The notes under the pieces: model-generated
What the model saw: the letters and a program-made list of their open reading frames with translations, nothing else
What the model was told of the DNA's origin: nothing
The model's database searches: none
Source: JAMORN01 sp027063545 [NCBI: bacterium]
GTDB lineage: Bacteria > JAMORN01
Length of the DNA: 6,422 bases
Assembly (NCBI GenBank): GCA_027063545.1
Contig: JAMORN010000151.1
Location: forward strand, 1 to 6,422
Direction of reading: 5' to 3'
Made by a program: the position numbers and the translations under genes
Shown here: one piece after another, positions 6,157-6,422 of the stretch
Position numbering within the stretch: position 1 is the first letter of the stretch
Layout of the letters: every line of letters begins with the position of its first letter

Positions 6157-6422
6157 ATGAATGTAAAAAATAACTTTATTTTATCTATTATAATGGTCTT
6201 TATACTTACCATTGTAGTTTATGCTAAACATATTGACAAAGTAGTTTTTTTTAACATAAAAAATGATTCTCCTGAATATTCTTCTATTTTAATTGATATG
6301 ATTAAACATGATTTCCAAATAGATACAATTTTAGTCAAAAATAAAGACTCACTTAAAAATATTATAGATAGTCTTAATATAAAATATGCTATAAAATTAG
6401 AACTAAATAATACAGATGTTAG
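6157..6422 (+). CDS. Exported protein of unknown function, N-terminal part (runs off the right edge)
   Basis: Open reading frame from the ATG at 6157 to the window end (88 codons seen), one base after the stop of the FlhB-like gene and with its own AAGGAT ribosome site. Residues 1-23 form a good Sec signal peptide: a Lys near the N-terminus, a hydrophobic core at 7-21 (FILSIIMVFILTIVV), and a signal-peptidase site after Val-Tyr-Ala23. An uncleaved membrane anchor is the alternative; there is no lipobox cysteine. The mature part begins with a strand-like KVVFFNIKN, then a helix around residues 45-52 and a segment ending in NIKYAIKLEL. That alternation recalls small alpha/beta domains of periplasmic proteins such as the TolB or CsgG N-terminal folds, but this is only an impression. 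I do not recognise the family. Its place suggests a flagellar or envelope role. Confidence 0.82.
   Translation, partial: MNVKNNFILSIIMVFILTIVVYAKHIDKVVFFNIKNDSPEYSSILIDMIKHDFQIDTILVKNKDSLKNIIDSLNIKYAIKLELNNTDV

Noticed and set aside
1-6422. A wholly new defence, mobile or secretion system
   Set aside because: No transposase, integrase, repeat array, toxin-antitoxin pair or defence motif is visible. The contents fit housekeeping metabolism plus flagellar genes, with novelty limited to two unrecognised operon members.

Overview
The window is strongly AT-rich and comes from a flagellated bacterium. Three things show the lifestyle: a complete flagellin under a near-consensus sigma-28 promoter, a FliK-like protein, and a free-standing FlhB C-terminal homologue. 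The organism cannot be named from this window alone. The Asn/Ile/Lys-rich proteins, the near absence of cysteine and several starts without a Shine-Dalgarno fit a low-GC, perhaps anaerobic or thermophilic lineage. A deep-branching Gram-negative group or a clostridium would both be possible. That placement is inference.

Minus strand, 1-2042: a two-gene housekeeping operon read leftward. An alpha-phosphohexomutase of the PgcA type (2042 to 267) is followed 13 bases later by the start of a tRNA-dihydrouridine synthase (253 to beyond base 1). Its likely promoter is an extended -10 near 2246-2254, which implies a leader of about 200 bases.

Divergent spacer, 2043-2380: this holds the leftward promoter, the phosphohexomutase ribosome binding site, the rightward sigma-28 promoter (2286-2313) and a short flagellin leader. 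The leader's Shine-Dalgarno sits inside a CsrA-like motif.

Plus strand, 2381-3258: a compact 272-aa flagellin followed by a strong intrinsic terminator, so flagellin is probably monocistronic.

Plus strand, 3325-6422: a tight four-gene run. The genes encode (1) a two-pass membrane protein with a coiled coil, a long acidic tail and a C-terminal HTH-like module; (2) an Asn-rich protein with a FliK-like C-terminal domain; (3) an 88-aa FlhB C-terminal-domain protein without the autocleavage motif; and (4) the start of an exported protein of unknown function. The fliK-like and flhX-like pair suggests the operon serves flagellar type III export, specifically control of the hook-to-filament substrate switch. 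The two unknown genes become candidates for the same process by association. I see no mobile element, CRISPR array, tRNA or rRNA.
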